Shown piece after piece: positions 8,541-18,132 of a stretch of 64,000 bases of DNA. Positions within the stretch are counted from its first letter, which is position 1. Each line of letters begins with the position of its first letter. The notes beneath the pieces were generated by a model that made no database searches, was not told where the DNA came from, and saw nothing but the letters and a program-made list of their open reading frames with translations. The DNA comes from Paenibacillus alvei DSM 29 (GTDB taxonomy: Bacteria > Bacillota > Bacilli > Paenibacillales > Paenibacillaceae). Location of the stretch: positions 124,001 to 188,000 of the forward strand of contig NZ_AMBZ01000008.1 in NCBI RefSeq assembly GCF_000293805.1. The letters run 5' to 3'. A program made the translations under genes and the position numbers.

Positions 8541-9017
8541 ATGATGATGTTTTTGATGTTGGCATTAAGTCTAGGTTTACTATTTTTCATTCATTATTTA
8601 TCGAACCATAAGATTCAATATGAAGCAAATCTTCCAATTTCAAAGAAGAGATTTATCATAAACCTTTTGCAGTTCGTTAAATTTGCTCCTTTCATTGCTT
8701 TACTTGTTCTACTCGTACTGGTTTTAACAACTCTACATACTAAAGCAGGCATTCGACTCTCTCATGCATGGTATGCTGCACAATTTTGGGCTTATTATAC
8801 GTTCCTGTATTGCATTTATATGATAACCAAGAAAAAACTTCTTCTATTTTCCATGATTATATCTTTATTCATAGCTATTTATAACACGCCATTATTTCAC
8901 TTTGAAAACCAATTTACAGGATATAATGTAGTTGTGGCTAATATTTTCGGAACTTTGATGTTTATCAATTTATGGATGGCAATCTCTAAAATTTTAGTGG
9001 AAATAAAAAATAAGTAG
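8541..9017 (+). CDS. hypothetical integral membrane protein
   Basis: A 158-residue protein with four predicted membrane helices (about 2-20, 42-62, 83-115 as a double pass, and 130-150) joined by short basic loops. AGAAGGA precedes the ATG by a proper distance. It is a single gene with its own downstream hairpin. The sequence is very AT-rich compared with the P450 gene that follows. I do not recognise the family. Confidence 0.55.
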   Translation: MMMFLMLALSLGLLFFIHYLSNHKIQYEANLPISKKRFIINLLQFVKFAPFIALLVLLVLVLTTLHTKAGIRLSHAWYAAQFWAYYTFLYCIYMITKKKLLLFSMIISLFIAIYNTPLFHFENQFTGYNVVVANIFGTLMFINLWMAISKILVEIKNK

Positions 9018-9432
9018 TACCTTCTGTACCTATGACAGACGGAACGGAAATAGCCAGTGAATTGAGGAAACTGCCACCATAACGTGAATCAAATCAAAAC
9101 ACCTTCAAGAGAATGACCTTATATCGTAAGATACGAGAGTCTACCTTGGAGGTGTTTTTTTGTTGGCAATTCCCCCCATGTTAAATCAACTCGCCCCTAG
9201 ATAGCTTGTCTCTTAGGTCAGGTCGTGTAAGTTCTCCCATGATTCTACATCTAATGTTCAATTATATAGATTCATAACTCCCTCAATCATACTTTGCTCA
9301 ATCTTCCATGGGCTGGGGATAGTGGAATGAAATATATGTATGATATAGCATATTTAGCTATTAATAGTATACTTATTAAGTGTGGTTATACCTGTCCGGT
9401 AACCGCAAAATATGAATGAAGGAGGCGCTTGA
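9018..9432. other. intergenic: terminator then P450 upstream region
   Basis: It holds the hairpin 9099-9155 with its T run and, from about 9340, an AT-rich stretch before the P450 ribosome site AGGAGG. No coding signal or known leader RNA was seen. Confidence 0.4.
9099..9161 (+). terminator. rho-independent terminator after the membrane protein gene
   Basis: ACACCTTCAAG pairs with CTTGGAGGTGT (one G-U pair), followed by a run of seven T. The intervening loop is long, about 35 bases. Confidence 0.6.
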
Positions 9433-10650
9433 ATGACCATAAGCCCGACACTCCCGTCGTTCAATCCATTTTCATCCGATTTCAAGGATCATGCTTATAC
9501 GCTGTATGAGAAGCTCAGAGAACATGATCCGCTTCACCGAATTACTTTGCCGAACGGCAGAACAGCCTGGATCGTGACACGCTATAAAGATGCCGTAGCA
9601 GCGCTGAAAGCCGATTATTTGAGGAAAAATTTGTTCCAATTCGTCACGCCCGAGGAAATGGGACTTCCCCCGTTCCAAATGGATCTGCTAGTCAGACATA
9701 TGCTGAATTCGGATCCGCCGGATCATACCCGGCTCCGTAGCCTCGTGCAAAAAGCATTTACCCCCCGCATGATTGAGAGGCTAAAGGAAAGTATCCAGAA
9801 CATAGCGAATTCGCTGCTTGATCAAGTAGAGAATCAGAGATCCATGGAGCTGATTCAAGATTATGCCTATCCCCTTCCGATTATTGTCATATCGGAGATG
9901 CTGGGTCTGCCCAACGAAGACCGGGATAAGTTCCGCGAATGGTCCCATGCGCTCGTCTCAGCCATCAATGTGCCGGAGAAATATAAGCAAATCGAATCGG
10001 ACATAGACGCTTTTACGGACTATATTACGAACCTGATTGAGCGGCGCCGCCAAGATCCGAAGGAAGATTTGTTATCCTTGCTTGTGCAAGCGGAAACCGA
10101 AGGGGACTCCTTGTCGGAAAAAGAACTGATATCGACCATTATTCTATTGATCATAGCCGGACATGAAACGACCGTAAATCTGATTGGAAATGGAATATTC
10201 ACATTGTTGACTCATCCGGACGAACTGGAGAAACTTCGGAACACTCCTTCCTTGATGGATTCCACCGTCGAAGAGCTGCTGCGGTTCATGGGCCCGGTCG
10301 AATTCGCAACGAATCGCTGGATCGGAGAAGATTATGAATGGAACGGCAAGCTCATCTCGAAGGGAGACATGGTGCTCGTTGCACTTGCCTCAGCCAATCG
10401 TGATCCTGACTACTTCAAGGATCCAGATCGGCTGGTCTTGTCCCGGGAACGGAACCATCATATCGCGTTCGGAATGGGTATCCATCATTGCCTGGGAGCT
10501 CCTCTCGCCCGCCTGGAAGGACGAATTGCAATTGATACGCTCTTGCGTCGCCGAAGCCGGATGAAGCTGGCCGTATCGCCCGAGCAGCTCGAATGGCAGC
10601 CCACTTATCTTATGCGGGGATTCGTCTCTTTGCCTCTTCAATTCCAATAA
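9433..10650 (+). CDS. cytochrome P450
   Basis: A 405-residue soluble bacterial P450 monooxygenase (CYP107-like in feel). Diagnostic features: I-helix AGHETT (242-247, oxygen activation), ExxR in EELLR near 280, and the heme loop FGMGIHHCLG with the cysteine ligand at 353. AGGAGG lies before the ATG. No ferredoxin, reductase or obvious biosynthetic cluster flanks it, so redox partners would be supplied from elsewhere and the substrate cannot be inferred. It is separated from the following YtrA-like operon by 0.38 kb and a dedicated promoter. Confidence 0.93.
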   Translation: MTISPTLPSFNPFSSDFKDHAYTLYEKLREHDPLHRITLPNGRTAWIVTRYKDAVAALKADYLRKNLFQFVTPEEMGLPPFQMDLLVRHMLNSDPPDHTRLRSLVQKAFTPRMIERLKESIQNIANSLLDQVENQRSMELIQDYAYPLPIIVISEMLGLPNEDRDKFREWSHALVSAINVPEKYKQIESDIDAFTDYITNLIERRRQDPKEDLLSLLVQAETEGDSLSEKELISTIILLIIAGHETTVNLIGNGIFTLLTHPDELEKLRNTPSLMDSTVEELLRFMGPVEFATNRWIGEDYEWNGKLISKGDMVLVALASANRDPDYFKDPDRLVLSRERNHHIAFGMGIHHCLGAPLARLEGRIAIDTLLRRRSRMKLAVSPEQLEWQPTYLMRGFVSLPLQFQ

Positions 10651-10941
10651 GGCACGCGGCTTGTTGTAGCGAAGCCCCTTCCTGCCACATTCCGCTTCCT
10701 GCTCCACTCCTTGTGGGGCGGGAGGCTTTTACCTGTTTGAACCAGGTATCTTATACATACTTCATCATAGGAACAACCTATGCCATATATTCGACATGGC
10801 TTTAACTACATAAGAAATAACTATCGTTTGTTAAATTAGAAGCATGAGCTCGATAAAAAGGTTGATTATCATCGGATGGATTGCACAAAATACAATGGCT
10901 AAGAACGATAACCCCTGAAGCCTGTGCTCAAAATCAAACTA
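10651..10941. other. intergenic after P450, nothing recognised
   Basis: About 290 bases before the YtrA-like promoter. A GC-rich inverted arrangement (GAAGCCCC ... GGGGCGGGAGGCTT) near 10672-10728 could terminate the P450 transcript, but the stem is imperfect. No reading frame has support. Confidence 0.3.
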
Positions 10942-10970
10942 TTGACACAAAAGTGTATTACACGTATAGT
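10942..10970 (+). promoter_or_regulatory. promoter and operator of the YtrA-like operon
   Basis: TTGACA (10942-10947) and TATAGT (10965-10970) are spaced by 17 bases. Between them lies the perfect palindrome GTGTATTACAC (10953-10963), placed so that a bound repressor would block RNA polymerase. B. subtilis YtrA recognises sites built from AGTGTA and TACACT, so autoregulation by the GntR protein encoded just downstream is likely. Confidence 0.7.
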
Positions 10971-11028
10971 ACATGCATAAGATGTATGAACCACTTAGTA
11001 CACACACTAACCGTATGGAGTTGGTTGT

Positions 11029-11445
11029 ATGACAGAAGAACAAAAATTAGGTGTCAGCTTTAATGTTCGAGAACCGGTATATATTCAAGTTGTCCGCTAC
11101 TTCAAGGAACAGATTGCTACAGGGCAAATCGGAGCGGGAGACAAAATTCCTTCACGGCGTGAACTGGCATCAGTAATGAAGATTAATGCGAACACGGTGC
11201 AGAAGGCGTATAAGGAAATGGAGGAACAGGGTTTGATCGTAACAGAAGGAAATTCCCCAAGTCGAATTACACAGGATCAGCAAATACTAAGCTCGATTCG
11301 TGCTGAATTAATCGAAAGTGCAGTCGATATATTCATCAGTTCCATTCGGAATATTCAAATACCAGTTGAAGAACTGGTAGATATTATAAAGACAAAATAT
11401 ACATCCGAGCGAAAGTTATCTCCAGAGGGTGGTGACACAAGATGA
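11029..11445 (+). CDS. GntR family regulator, YtrA subfamily
   Basis: A 138-residue protein: N-terminal winged HTH (about 12-80, with IPSRRELASVMKINANTV) and a short C-terminal tail lacking the ligand domain of FadR or HutC types, which is the YtrA layout. It is the first gene of a four-gene operon; its stop overlaps the ATG of the ABC ATPase gene (ATGA arrangement at 11442). The palindrome between the -35 and -10 boxes upstream is the likely operator. YtrA-type regulators usually control adjacent ABC transporters that respond to cell-wall-active compounds. Confidence 0.88.
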   Translation: MTEEQKLGVSFNVREPVYIQVVRYFKEQIATGQIGAGDKIPSRRELASVMKINANTVQKAYKEMEEQGLIVTEGNSPSRITQDQQILSSIRAELIESAVDIFISSIRNIQIPVEELVDIIKTKYTSERKLSPEGGDTR

Positions 11446-12128
11446 TTCAGGTGAATCAGATGGTGAAGAATTATGGATTCAAGAAGGTACTAAATGGCGT
11501 TAGCTTCACTGCTGCCAAGGGAGAGATTACCTGCCTGATCGGAATCAATGGTGCCGGGAAGTCAACGGTGCTGAAGTCCATCATGGGACTGACACCATAC
11601 AAAGGAGAAGTCTTAATCGATAATGTAGCACTAACACCTGTGATGTATGAGAAAATTACTTTCATTCCAGATTCGTTAACGATGCCCTCCAATATGCGAA
11701 TTGCTGATTGCTTGAGCTTTATGGCTGACTTTTATCGGAATTGGAACACTGAACGTGCAAAGGAATTGCTTAAGTTCTTCCAACTGAGCTCTTCGGGTCG
11801 CGTATCCTCATTGTCTAAGGGAATGGCTGCGAAGTTAAATTTGTTGCTCGGACTTGCCTTGGATTGTGATTACATTCTAATGGACGAACCGTTCTCGGGG
11901 ATTGATATGTTCAGCCGCGAGCAAATTGCTGATGTGTTCACGAGTGAATTGATCGAGGATCGTGGTGTGATTATTACAACTCATGAAATTAACGATATTG
12001 AGCATTTAATTGATAAATCGGTCTTGCTAAAGCACGGGAAGGTAGAACGTGAATTCTACTGTGAAGAAGTTCGCGAGCAGGAAGGTAAGTCCATTACGGA
12101 CGTAATGAGAGAGGTGTACATGAAATGA
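11442..12128 (+). CDS. ABC transporter ATP-binding protein, YtrB-like
   Basis: A 228-residue cytoplasmic ATPase with Walker A GINGAGKS near residue 35, an ABC signature degenerate to SLSKGMAAK near 125, and Walker B YILMDEPFSGID near 145 followed by an H-switch (TTHE). The signature Gly-Gly is replaced by KG, as in several YtrB/YxlF-type ATPases. Its start overlaps ytrA-like by 4 bases and its stop overlaps the permease by 4 bases, implying translational coupling. It probably drives a small ABC exporter or a detoxification/sensing complex. Confidence 0.88.
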   Translation: MIQVNQMVKNYGFKKVLNGVSFTAAKGEITCLIGINGAGKSTVLKSIMGLTPYKGEVLIDNVALTPVMYEKITFIPDSLTMPSNMRIADCLSFMADFYRNWNTERAKELLKFFQLSSSGRVSSLSKGMAAKLNLLLGLALDCDYILMDEPFSGIDMFSREQIADVFTSELIEDRGVIITTHEINDIEHLIDKSVLLKHGKVEREFYCEEVREQEGKSITDVMREVYMK

Positions 12129-12970
12129 GCGCTTTTGTGAAGCTATTGAATTTTGAAATGAACCGATTTTCAAAAATATATATTGGACTCATGGCGCTGA
12201 CAGTCGCCTTGCAACTTGCAGCAGTCACCATCGGTGCTAATCAGTGGCTGGATTCTGCGAATGAGGCAATGAGAGTGAATCACTGGACCCTTGAGCAATA
12301 TCACAATGTGACTGGATATATTCAGCTAAACAGTACGGTGTATGATCACTTTAATAGACTTCTATATTTCGGATCCATATTTTTGAGCATAACAATGTTG
12401 CTAGTATATAGCTGCATCATCTGGTACCGTGACTGGAGAGGTAAAAATACAGTAGTATATCGCCTGCTCACGTTGCCATCTAATCGGGCGAATTTGTATT
12501 TTGCCAAGCTGGTTACGATCTTGCTATTCGTATTTGGATTTGTCGCCCTGCAAATTGTCCTTGTTCCACTGGAAAGTTTGATAGCACAGTCGATTCTTCC
12601 TGCTGAATTATATCGAACCATCTCGGTATTTGATTATTTGAAGCATCCTACTGTGCTTAAAGTTCTGGTTCCGCCCAACTTTTCTGAGTTTGTACTATAC
12701 TATGGTCTGGTCATTACGGGCTTGATCGTCTTGTTCACAGCGATTCTAATGGAGCGGAGCTACAGACTGAAAGGGCTCGGCTTCATCGTACTATACATAG
12801 CGGTTCTAGCTGGATTAGCCTCAATACCCTATCTAATGGGTTATAGCAGATACGATAGCTACTTCTATCCAGGAGAAATCATAGGCGCTTGTATCGGATT
12901 AATAGTGATCATTGCTGGAGGTTCGCTTTGGTACAGCTTGTATCTATTGCGTAAGAAAATATCGGTATAA
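12125..12970 (+). CDS. ABC-2 type permease of the YtrA-like operon
   Basis: A 281-residue membrane protein with about six helices (around 18-38, 83-103, 128-150, 196-216, 225-245 and 255-275) and a large extracytoplasmic loop after helix 1. It is translationally coupled to the ATPase gene. It is the only permease in the operon and would act as a homodimer. The substrate is unknown; regulator type suggests antimicrobial stress. Confidence 0.75.
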   Translation: MSAFVKLLNFEMNRFSKIYIGLMALTVALQLAAVTIGANQWLDSANEAMRVNHWTLEQYHNVTGYIQLNSTVYDHFNRLLYFGSIFLSITMLLVYSCIIWYRDWRGKNTVVYRLLTLPSNRANLYFAKLVTILLFVFGFVALQIVLVPLESLIAQSILPAELYRTISVFDYLKHPTVLKVLVPPNFSEFVLYYGLVITGLIVLFTAILMERSYRLKGLGFIVLYIAVLAGLASIPYLMGYSRYDSYFYPGEIIGACIGLIVIIAGGSLWYSLYLLRKKISV

Positions 12971-12994
12971 TTGAAGGGGTATGGAGGTTAAAGA

Positions 12995-14194
12995 ATGAGG
13001 AAATATATGGTTAACGCCATTCTTGCAGTGTTCGCGGTTATTACAATCGGGACGTATTATGTACAGGCTTCACAAGAGACACGACCTAATTATAAGCTGA
13101 CGATGGTTCAAGGGGATGCTTCTCTCGTTGAAGGTATAGCTTTATACGGAAATTACATGAGTAAGGACAGTGTTTTTGGCATCGAATCAGCCTATATCAC
13201 GACAAATGGTACAGAGTATACAGATAAAAAGTTAACGATAAGCCAAAGGTTCAATCGAAGACCAGTGAAAACGCAATTGGATAAATGGGTGGATCAGCAT
13301 CGTCAGTTCATGCGTGGGAAGAACGACTTAGCTGGGTTCTATGAAAATCAGGATATACTTGCTTATGTGAATTGTACCGTAGATGAGATGCAATCCAATA
13401 ATCCATCAGCGAAGAAGAATGCTAAGCTCAGTATTTCTGTGCTTAACAAGCAGAAGGACAATACGCAGGAAATCAGATCCGTTATCCATGTAGATCATGA
13501 TGTTTCAGATATCTTTGTACAAAATGTACAGCTTGTTGATCAGCATCTTGTTGCAATGGTGTCTTTGATTCACAGTGCCAAAGGTTATGTATATGAACCG
13601 CAGATTATCCGTGTTAATCTAACAACAAAAGAGATTACAAATGAGCCGCTCACGTTACCAGGAGCTAAATCTGTAGCAGCAAATGGGGATAATCAATACG
13701 TAAGGTTAGCCAATCAAAATCTGGATCACACGGATCAATGGATTTTAAGTGTTAGTAAAGATAATCATAAAAAGTCATATCAAGTGGATGTTAAAACAGG
13801 ACAAATCTCGCCGCTCGCGTTCCAAGGGCATGAAATGTTATTGAATAATATTATGAATGCTTATGGACAGAAAATTTATTTCCTGCAAAAAGCTGTATCG
13901 AGCAAGGAAAATATAGGATTCACTGTTATTTCTTACGATCTCGTGAGTAAAGAATATGAGACGATTCTGAAGAATACAAATATAGATTTAAGTGACAACA
14001 TTACCTATGTTTTTAAACAAGACTATCTCTATATTATGGGTCATAAGAATTTCAAAGGTAATCGTCTATATGTATTCAATTTGACAAGCGGTAACCTTGA
14101 ATACGAAGGAAAAGCAGTATCAACAGAGGCTGCAAATCAGGCTGAAGATGAAGCTAACATGGATTTGAATTATATCGATCTTGGTCAGTTTTAG
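12995..14194 (+). CDS. membrane-anchored extracytoplasmic protein of the YtrA-like operon, unknown function
   Basis: A 399-residue protein with one N-terminal helix (about 6-24) and the rest outside the membrane. The body has repeated strand-turn units such as DDSYLYIMGHKNF-like and NLTSGNLEYEG-like segments, which give the look of a beta-propeller, but I could not assign a family. TATGGAGG precedes the ATG, and the gene is 24 bases after the permease and ahead of a strong terminator, so it is the last gene of the operon. It may be a sensor or accessory lipoprotein-like subunit of the transporter, though no lipobox cysteine is present. Confidence 0.65.
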   Translation: MRKYMVNAILAVFAVITIGTYYVQASQETRPNYKLTMVQGDASLVEGIALYGNYMSKDSVFGIESAYITTNGTEYTDKKLTISQRFNRRPVKTQLDKWVDQHRQFMRGKNDLAGFYENQDILAYVNCTVDEMQSNNPSAKKNAKLSISVLNKQKDNTQEIRSVIHVDHDVSDIFVQNVQLVDQHLVAMVSLIHSAKGYVYEPQIIRVNLTTKEITNEPLTLPGAKSVAANGDNQYVRLANQNLDHTDQWILSVSKDNHKKSYQVDVKTGQISPLAFQGHEMLLNNIMNAYGQKIYFLQKAVSSKENIGFTVISYDLVSKEYETILKNTNIDLSDNITYVFKQDYLYIMGHKNFKGNRLYVFNLTSGNLEYEGKAVSTEAANQAEDEANMDLNYIDLGQF

Positions 14195-14244
14195 AATTAT
14201 TTTTAGAATTGAAAAAGAGAGATAAAGAGAGATAAAAAGGTGAC

Positions 14245-14289
14245 AAAGGCCGAGCTAATGACTTTAATAGTCAATTAGCTCGGCCTTTT
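14245..14289 (+). terminator. strong terminator ending the YtrA-like operon
   Basis: AAAGGCCGAGCTAATGAC pairs with its near-exact complement ending GCTCGGCCTTTT, with a 7-base loop and a short T run. Confidence 0.85.
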
Positions 14290-14401
14290 AGTTGAAAATA
14301 TAAAACAGCCAACAATCACTGTTTTTCGATTAAAATATATTGTAAAACGATAAATTATGTGATAAATTCAATTCACAATAAATCTGTGAGGGGGTGTTTT
14401 T

Positions 14402-14883
14402 ATGGAAAGAGGATCAACACTTTTTTAAGGGCTGCGGTTATTCTTATTGGAATCCCGGTTCTTGCTTTATGCATATTTGTGGTGCCAGGGATAGCGAGTT
14501 TCGCAGCAGAACTATATCCAGATTTTGGTTTAATGAAATATCTCATTGTCATCGATTTGTATGCCTCGGCGATACCTTTTTACTTTGCGCTGTATCAAGC
14601 TTTTAAGCTGTTAGGCTATATTGACAAGAACAAAGCTTTTTCGGAAATGTCTGTACGGGTTTTAAAGAAAATAAAATACTGTGCAATTACAATCAGTTGC
14701 TTGTATGCAGTTGGTATGCCACTCTTTTATCTCATGGCAGAGAGAGATGATGCCCCAGGGATTATAGTCATCGGCTTGATTATCATTTTTGCTTCCATGG
14801 TGATTGCCGTTTTTGCTGCAGTTCTACAAAAGCTTTTAAAAGAAGCTATTGCTATAAAATCAGAAAATGACTTAACTGTCTGA
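14402..14883 (+). pseudogene. DUF2975 membrane protein, one frameshift in a T run
   Basis: ATG 14402 behind GAGGGGGTG begins MERGSTLF and stops at once. Adding one T to the six at 14421-14426 continues into LRAAVILIGIPVLALCIF and the rest, which is the expected N-terminus of DUF2975 proteins. The corrected product is about 161 residues with four membrane helices. It is followed 10 bases later by a small Xre regulator, the usual partner of DUF2975 genes in Firmicutes. Either a homopolymer reading error or a real slippage/frameshift site. Confidence 0.75.
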
Positions 14884-14893
14884 GGTGAAAACA

Positions 14894-15109
14894 ATGGCGA
14901 TTATAATCAATATTGACGTGATGCTGGCTAAAAGGAAAATGAGTGTTACAGAACTTTCGGAGAGAGTTGGAATAACAATGGCTAATCTTTCTATATTGAA
15001 AAATGGAAAAGCAAAAGCGGTGCGATTATCAACTTTAGAGGCAATTTGTAAGGCTTTGGAATGTCAGCCTGGGGATATATTAGAATACAAGAATGATGTG
15101 GAAACTTAA
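14894..15109 (+). CDS. small Xre-family helix-turn-helix regulator (YozG type)
   Basis: About 71 residues, almost all one HTH_3-type domain: VTELSERVGITMANLSILKN gives the HTH and ALECQPGDILEY the typical end. ATG 14894 is preferred because GAGGTG lies six bases before it; GTG 14885 overlaps that site. It is paired with the DUF2975 membrane protein upstream, a common two-gene unit whose physiological signal is not known. Confidence 0.85.
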   Translation: MAIIINIDVMLAKRKMSVTELSERVGITMANLSILKNGKAKAVRLSTLEAICKALECQPGDILEYKNDVET

Positions 15110-15230
15110 GAATGAAGTCAATAACACAACTATTGCATTTCGGATATCATCAGGCGATGAGTTGCACGTTATTGGTTTGTTGCTGGTTGAATCAATTTCA
15201 TAATCTAACCCCGTGCAGTGACAAGGTTTT

Positions 15231-15338
15231 TCAGACATAGAAAAAGGAGTTATCTTTTTCATGAATGACGCTACTAACAACAAGAGAAAGACCCACAAGG
15301 AACGAACAGATGATTGCACTAAGATTTAGTCGCTTCAT
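15231..15338 (-). CDS. possible 35-residue membrane peptide
   Basis: ATG 15338 follows GGAGGACAAATC and opens a 35-codon frame beginning MKRLNLSAIICSFLVGLSL, a single hydrophobic segment with a basic start, ending HEKDNSFFYV. A second frame continues to 15080, so the piece could also be the start of a longer broken gene. The ribosome site is good; no family is recognised. Confidence 0.3.
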   Translation of the reverse strand: MKRLNLSAIICSFLVGLSLVVSSVIHEKDNSFFYV

Positions 15339-15451
15339 GATTTGTCCTCCTTCAAATAAATGTAACCCATAATGGAACCAAGCAGCGTTCATGCCCCTCC
15401 CATTACTATACATTCCATCCCGCAAAAATTTCCACGAACTAACAAATACAA

Positions 15452-15475
15452 TAACCCTCCCGTAAGGAAGGGTTT
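15452..15475 (-). terminator. terminator of the sugar transporter operon
   Basis: On the minus strand AACCCTTCC and GGGAGGGTT pair around a 4-base loop, followed by TATTGTATTT, about 20 bases after the mglC stop. Confidence 0.65.
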
Positions 15476-15492
15476 CAACCAAATCATTACCA

Positions 15493-16503
15493 TTACTTCT
15501 TAGCTGCATATTTCCGCATATCGAAGGCAACAGCCGCTACGATGATCGAGCCTTTAATAATCAACTGCCAATACGGGCTTACGCCGATGAAGGTCAAACC
15601 GTAGTTAATGACCGTAAAAATCAGTACGCCGGTCACTACACCTGGAACGGTTCCGATGCCCCCAGTGGTCGATACGCCACCGACTACGCAAGCGGCAATC
15701 GCATCCAATTCGTACATATTCCCGTAATTATTTGTCGCTCCCCCGGTTCTTGCGGCTTCAAGAACCCCAGCTAGGCCATAAAGCGCACCGGCAATGGCAT
15801 AGATATACACAAGGTTTTTTCCCACGTTAATGCCTGATACCCTTGCTGCCTGCTGATTCCCGCCTATTGCATACATGTTCTTGCCCAGTCTCGTTTGGTT
15901 GAAAACAATCCATACGATACACGCAACTGCGATTGCAATCACCACGATAATCGGAATGGATACGCCGCCAACCCCGATGCTTCCTGTTCCGAAATATTCT
16001 TTAAAATCTGGCCGCAACCCGCCGATCGGCTGCGAATGATTCGGAGCTGTGTCAAAGTATAAGGAGTTGACACCATACACGGCCACCATCGTACCTAATG
16101 TCGCTATGAATGGTGGCACCTTGAACTTAGCGACGATTACCCCGTTAATGAGTCCAAATATTAGGCCTACAACGACCGCTAATAGAATTGGTACGAATAA
16201 CGGCAACTCCCCCAAATCGGGAAAAAACCTGCGCGCATAATCGGTTGTCTGCAGCATAGACGCAGACACGACTGCGGATAAACCAACAATCCTTCCCGCT
16301 GACAAGTCTGTACCGCCTGTAATGAGAACAAATGCAACGCCCAGTGCGATAATGACCCGTGTAGATGATTGATTCAGAATATCCCGGAGTGGATTTAATC
16401 CTAGAAATGACGGATCGTAAATCGCAATTCCGATAATCAAAACGGCTAGAACCATATAGATCACATTTTGGGACATAAAACTTTGAATTCGCTTCGCATT
16501 CAT
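15493..16503 (-). CDS. mglC: sugar ABC transporter permease, MglC/RbsC family
   Basis: A 336-residue inner-membrane permease with eight to ten helices and the family's conserved stretches GVAFVLITGGTDLSAGR, LINGVIVAKFKVPPFIATLG and the EAARTGGATNNYG ... ELDAIAACVVGG ending. The start is placed at ATG 16503 (MNAKRIQ) behind AAAGGTGAG; the frame is open further upstream only because it overlaps the ATPase gene. It forms the channel for a monosaccharide of the galactose/glucose/ribose class with the ATPase and binding protein encoded just upstream. Specificity is inferred from MglC-like length and the MglB-like partner. Confidence 0.9.
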   Translation of the reverse strand: MNAKRIQSFMSQNVIYMVLAVLIIGIAIYDPSFLGLNPLRDILNQSSTRVIIALGVAFVLITGGTDLSAGRIVGLSAVVSASMLQTTDYARRFFPDLGELPLFVPILLAVVVGLIFGLINGVIVAKFKVPPFIATLGTMVAVYGVNSLYFDTAPNHSQPIGGLRPDFKEYFGTGSIGVGGVSIPIIVVIAIAVACIVWIVFNQTRLGKNMYAIGGNQQAARVSGINVGKNLVYIYAIAGALYGLAGVLEAARTGGATNNYGNMYELDAIAACVVGGVSTTGGIGTVPGVVTGVLIFTVINYGLTFIGVSPYWQLIIKGSIIVAAVAFDMRKYAAKK

Positions 16504-16528
16504 CGTAGATCTCACCTTTCTCTGCCGC

Positions 16529-18039
16529 TTAATGCTGTGCCGCAAGCCGCATGATTTCCTCTTCCGTCGCTTCCTTTCCATTCAAAATCCCGGTCAATCG
16601 CCCTTCGGACATGACCATAATGCGGTCTGACATCCCGATGAGCTCCGGCATTTCCGAAGAGATCATAATAATGCTTTTGCCCTGCAAGGCCAGTTCAGCA
16701 ATGATCGAATAGATTTCATATTTAGCGCCGACATCGATACCGCGGGTAGGCTCATCCAGCAGTAATATATCCGGTTCCGTCAGGAGCCAGCGTGCAAACA
16801 GCACCTTTTGTTGGTTCCCGCCAGACAGGTTCATGATGAGTTCGCGCGTAGATGGTGTTTTGGTTCTTAATTTCTGCACCATCGCATCCACTTCCGCCTT
16901 CTTCTTTTTCCCGTCTAACAGAAAATAAGGCTTGCGATAGTGCTCCAAATTCGCGATTGCCGCATTCTCATGCACCGATAGTACCGGGAAAATGCCAGTC
17001 ACGCGGCGCTCCTCGGTTAACAATGCCATACCATGTTTCTTCGCAATGACGGGAGAATCGATCCGTACCTCCTTGCCTTGAATCGAGATAGTTCCCGATT
17101 GGATGTCCCGGAGTCCGAATAAAGCTTCCATCAATTCGGTGCGCTGTGCGCCTACCAATCCGCCGATCCCAACAATTTCACCGCGGTGCAAGTCAAAACT
17201 CACATGCTTGAATGATTTTGCTAGAGGAGAGGTCAACCCTTGAACGCGCATTACGACCTCGCCGGGCACGTTGTTCCGTTCCGGGAAGCGGTTCGTCAGA
17301 TCGCGCCCGACCATACGGGAAATAATCAAATCCGTTGTTAAGTCGCATGCCGGCCACGTCCCGATTTTTTTACCGTCTCTCATAATCGTTACTTCATCTG
17401 ATATTTGAAGGATTTCTTCCATTTTGTGCGATATATAAATAATGGCGACGCCATTTTTTTCAACTCTCGAATGATTCGGAATAGCTGCTCAACCTCGACA
17501 TCGGTAAGTGATGACGTTGGTTCATCCATTACGATAATGCGGGAATGGAAGGAAACTGCTTTGGCAATTTCGATGGATTGGATTTTGGAAACCGATAACG
17601 TATGAACCATCGTCTCGGGCTGCAAATCGATATCCAGCTGCCTGAATAAATCACGCGTATTCTGTGCCATACGCCTATGGTCGATGAATTGTAAAGGGCC
17701 AAGCCCTCTCGTCGGAAATCGTCCCAGCCAAATGTTTTCCATTACATTCCGGTAAGGCACAGGGTGAAGTTCCTGATGAATCATGGATATCCCGATATTC
17801 AATGCCGCTTTTGAATTCGGAATCAGCACAGATTCGCCATTCACCATAATCTCGCCTTCATCAGGGGCATACATCCCGAATAGACATTTCATCAATGTTG
17901 ATTTGCCCGCTCCGTTTTCGCCCATTAATGCATGCACAGTTCCAGGACGCACTTGCAGCGTCACCTGATCCAACGCCTTAACTCCCGGAAATTCCTTGGA
18001 GATCTTGTTCATTTCGAGCACGAATTCATGCTGTCCCAT
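16529..18039 (-). pseudogene. mglA: sugar ABC transporter ATP-binding protein, MglA family, one frameshift
   Basis: Two overlapping frames (18039 to about 17450, then to 16529) together make the double-ATPase MglA/RbsA architecture of about 500 residues. N-domain: Walker A GENGAGKS and Walker B IIVMDEPTSS. C-domain: degenerate Walker A (GLVGAQRTE), signature LSGGNQQK and Walker B ILLLDEPTRGID. The break lies at seven T (17454-17460); with eight, RELKK continues as NGVAIIYISHKMEEI, exactly the expected sequence. The transporter lies in an operon with intact partners, so the gene is most likely functional in the organism. Confidence 0.88.
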
Positions 18040-18132
18040 CCCTTTCGCCCCCTAAGTCTCTTCGTAAAAAGAGGAGGGACGAATAGCGAATATTCCCCCT
18101 CCTTAATCTGAAGCCTATCGCAACGGTTCACA

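Noticed and set aside
17389..17460. Programmed transcriptional slippage at the A-run in mglA
   Set aside because: Possible in principle, but the same change occurs in many unrelated genes in this window, so a shared reading error is the simpler account.
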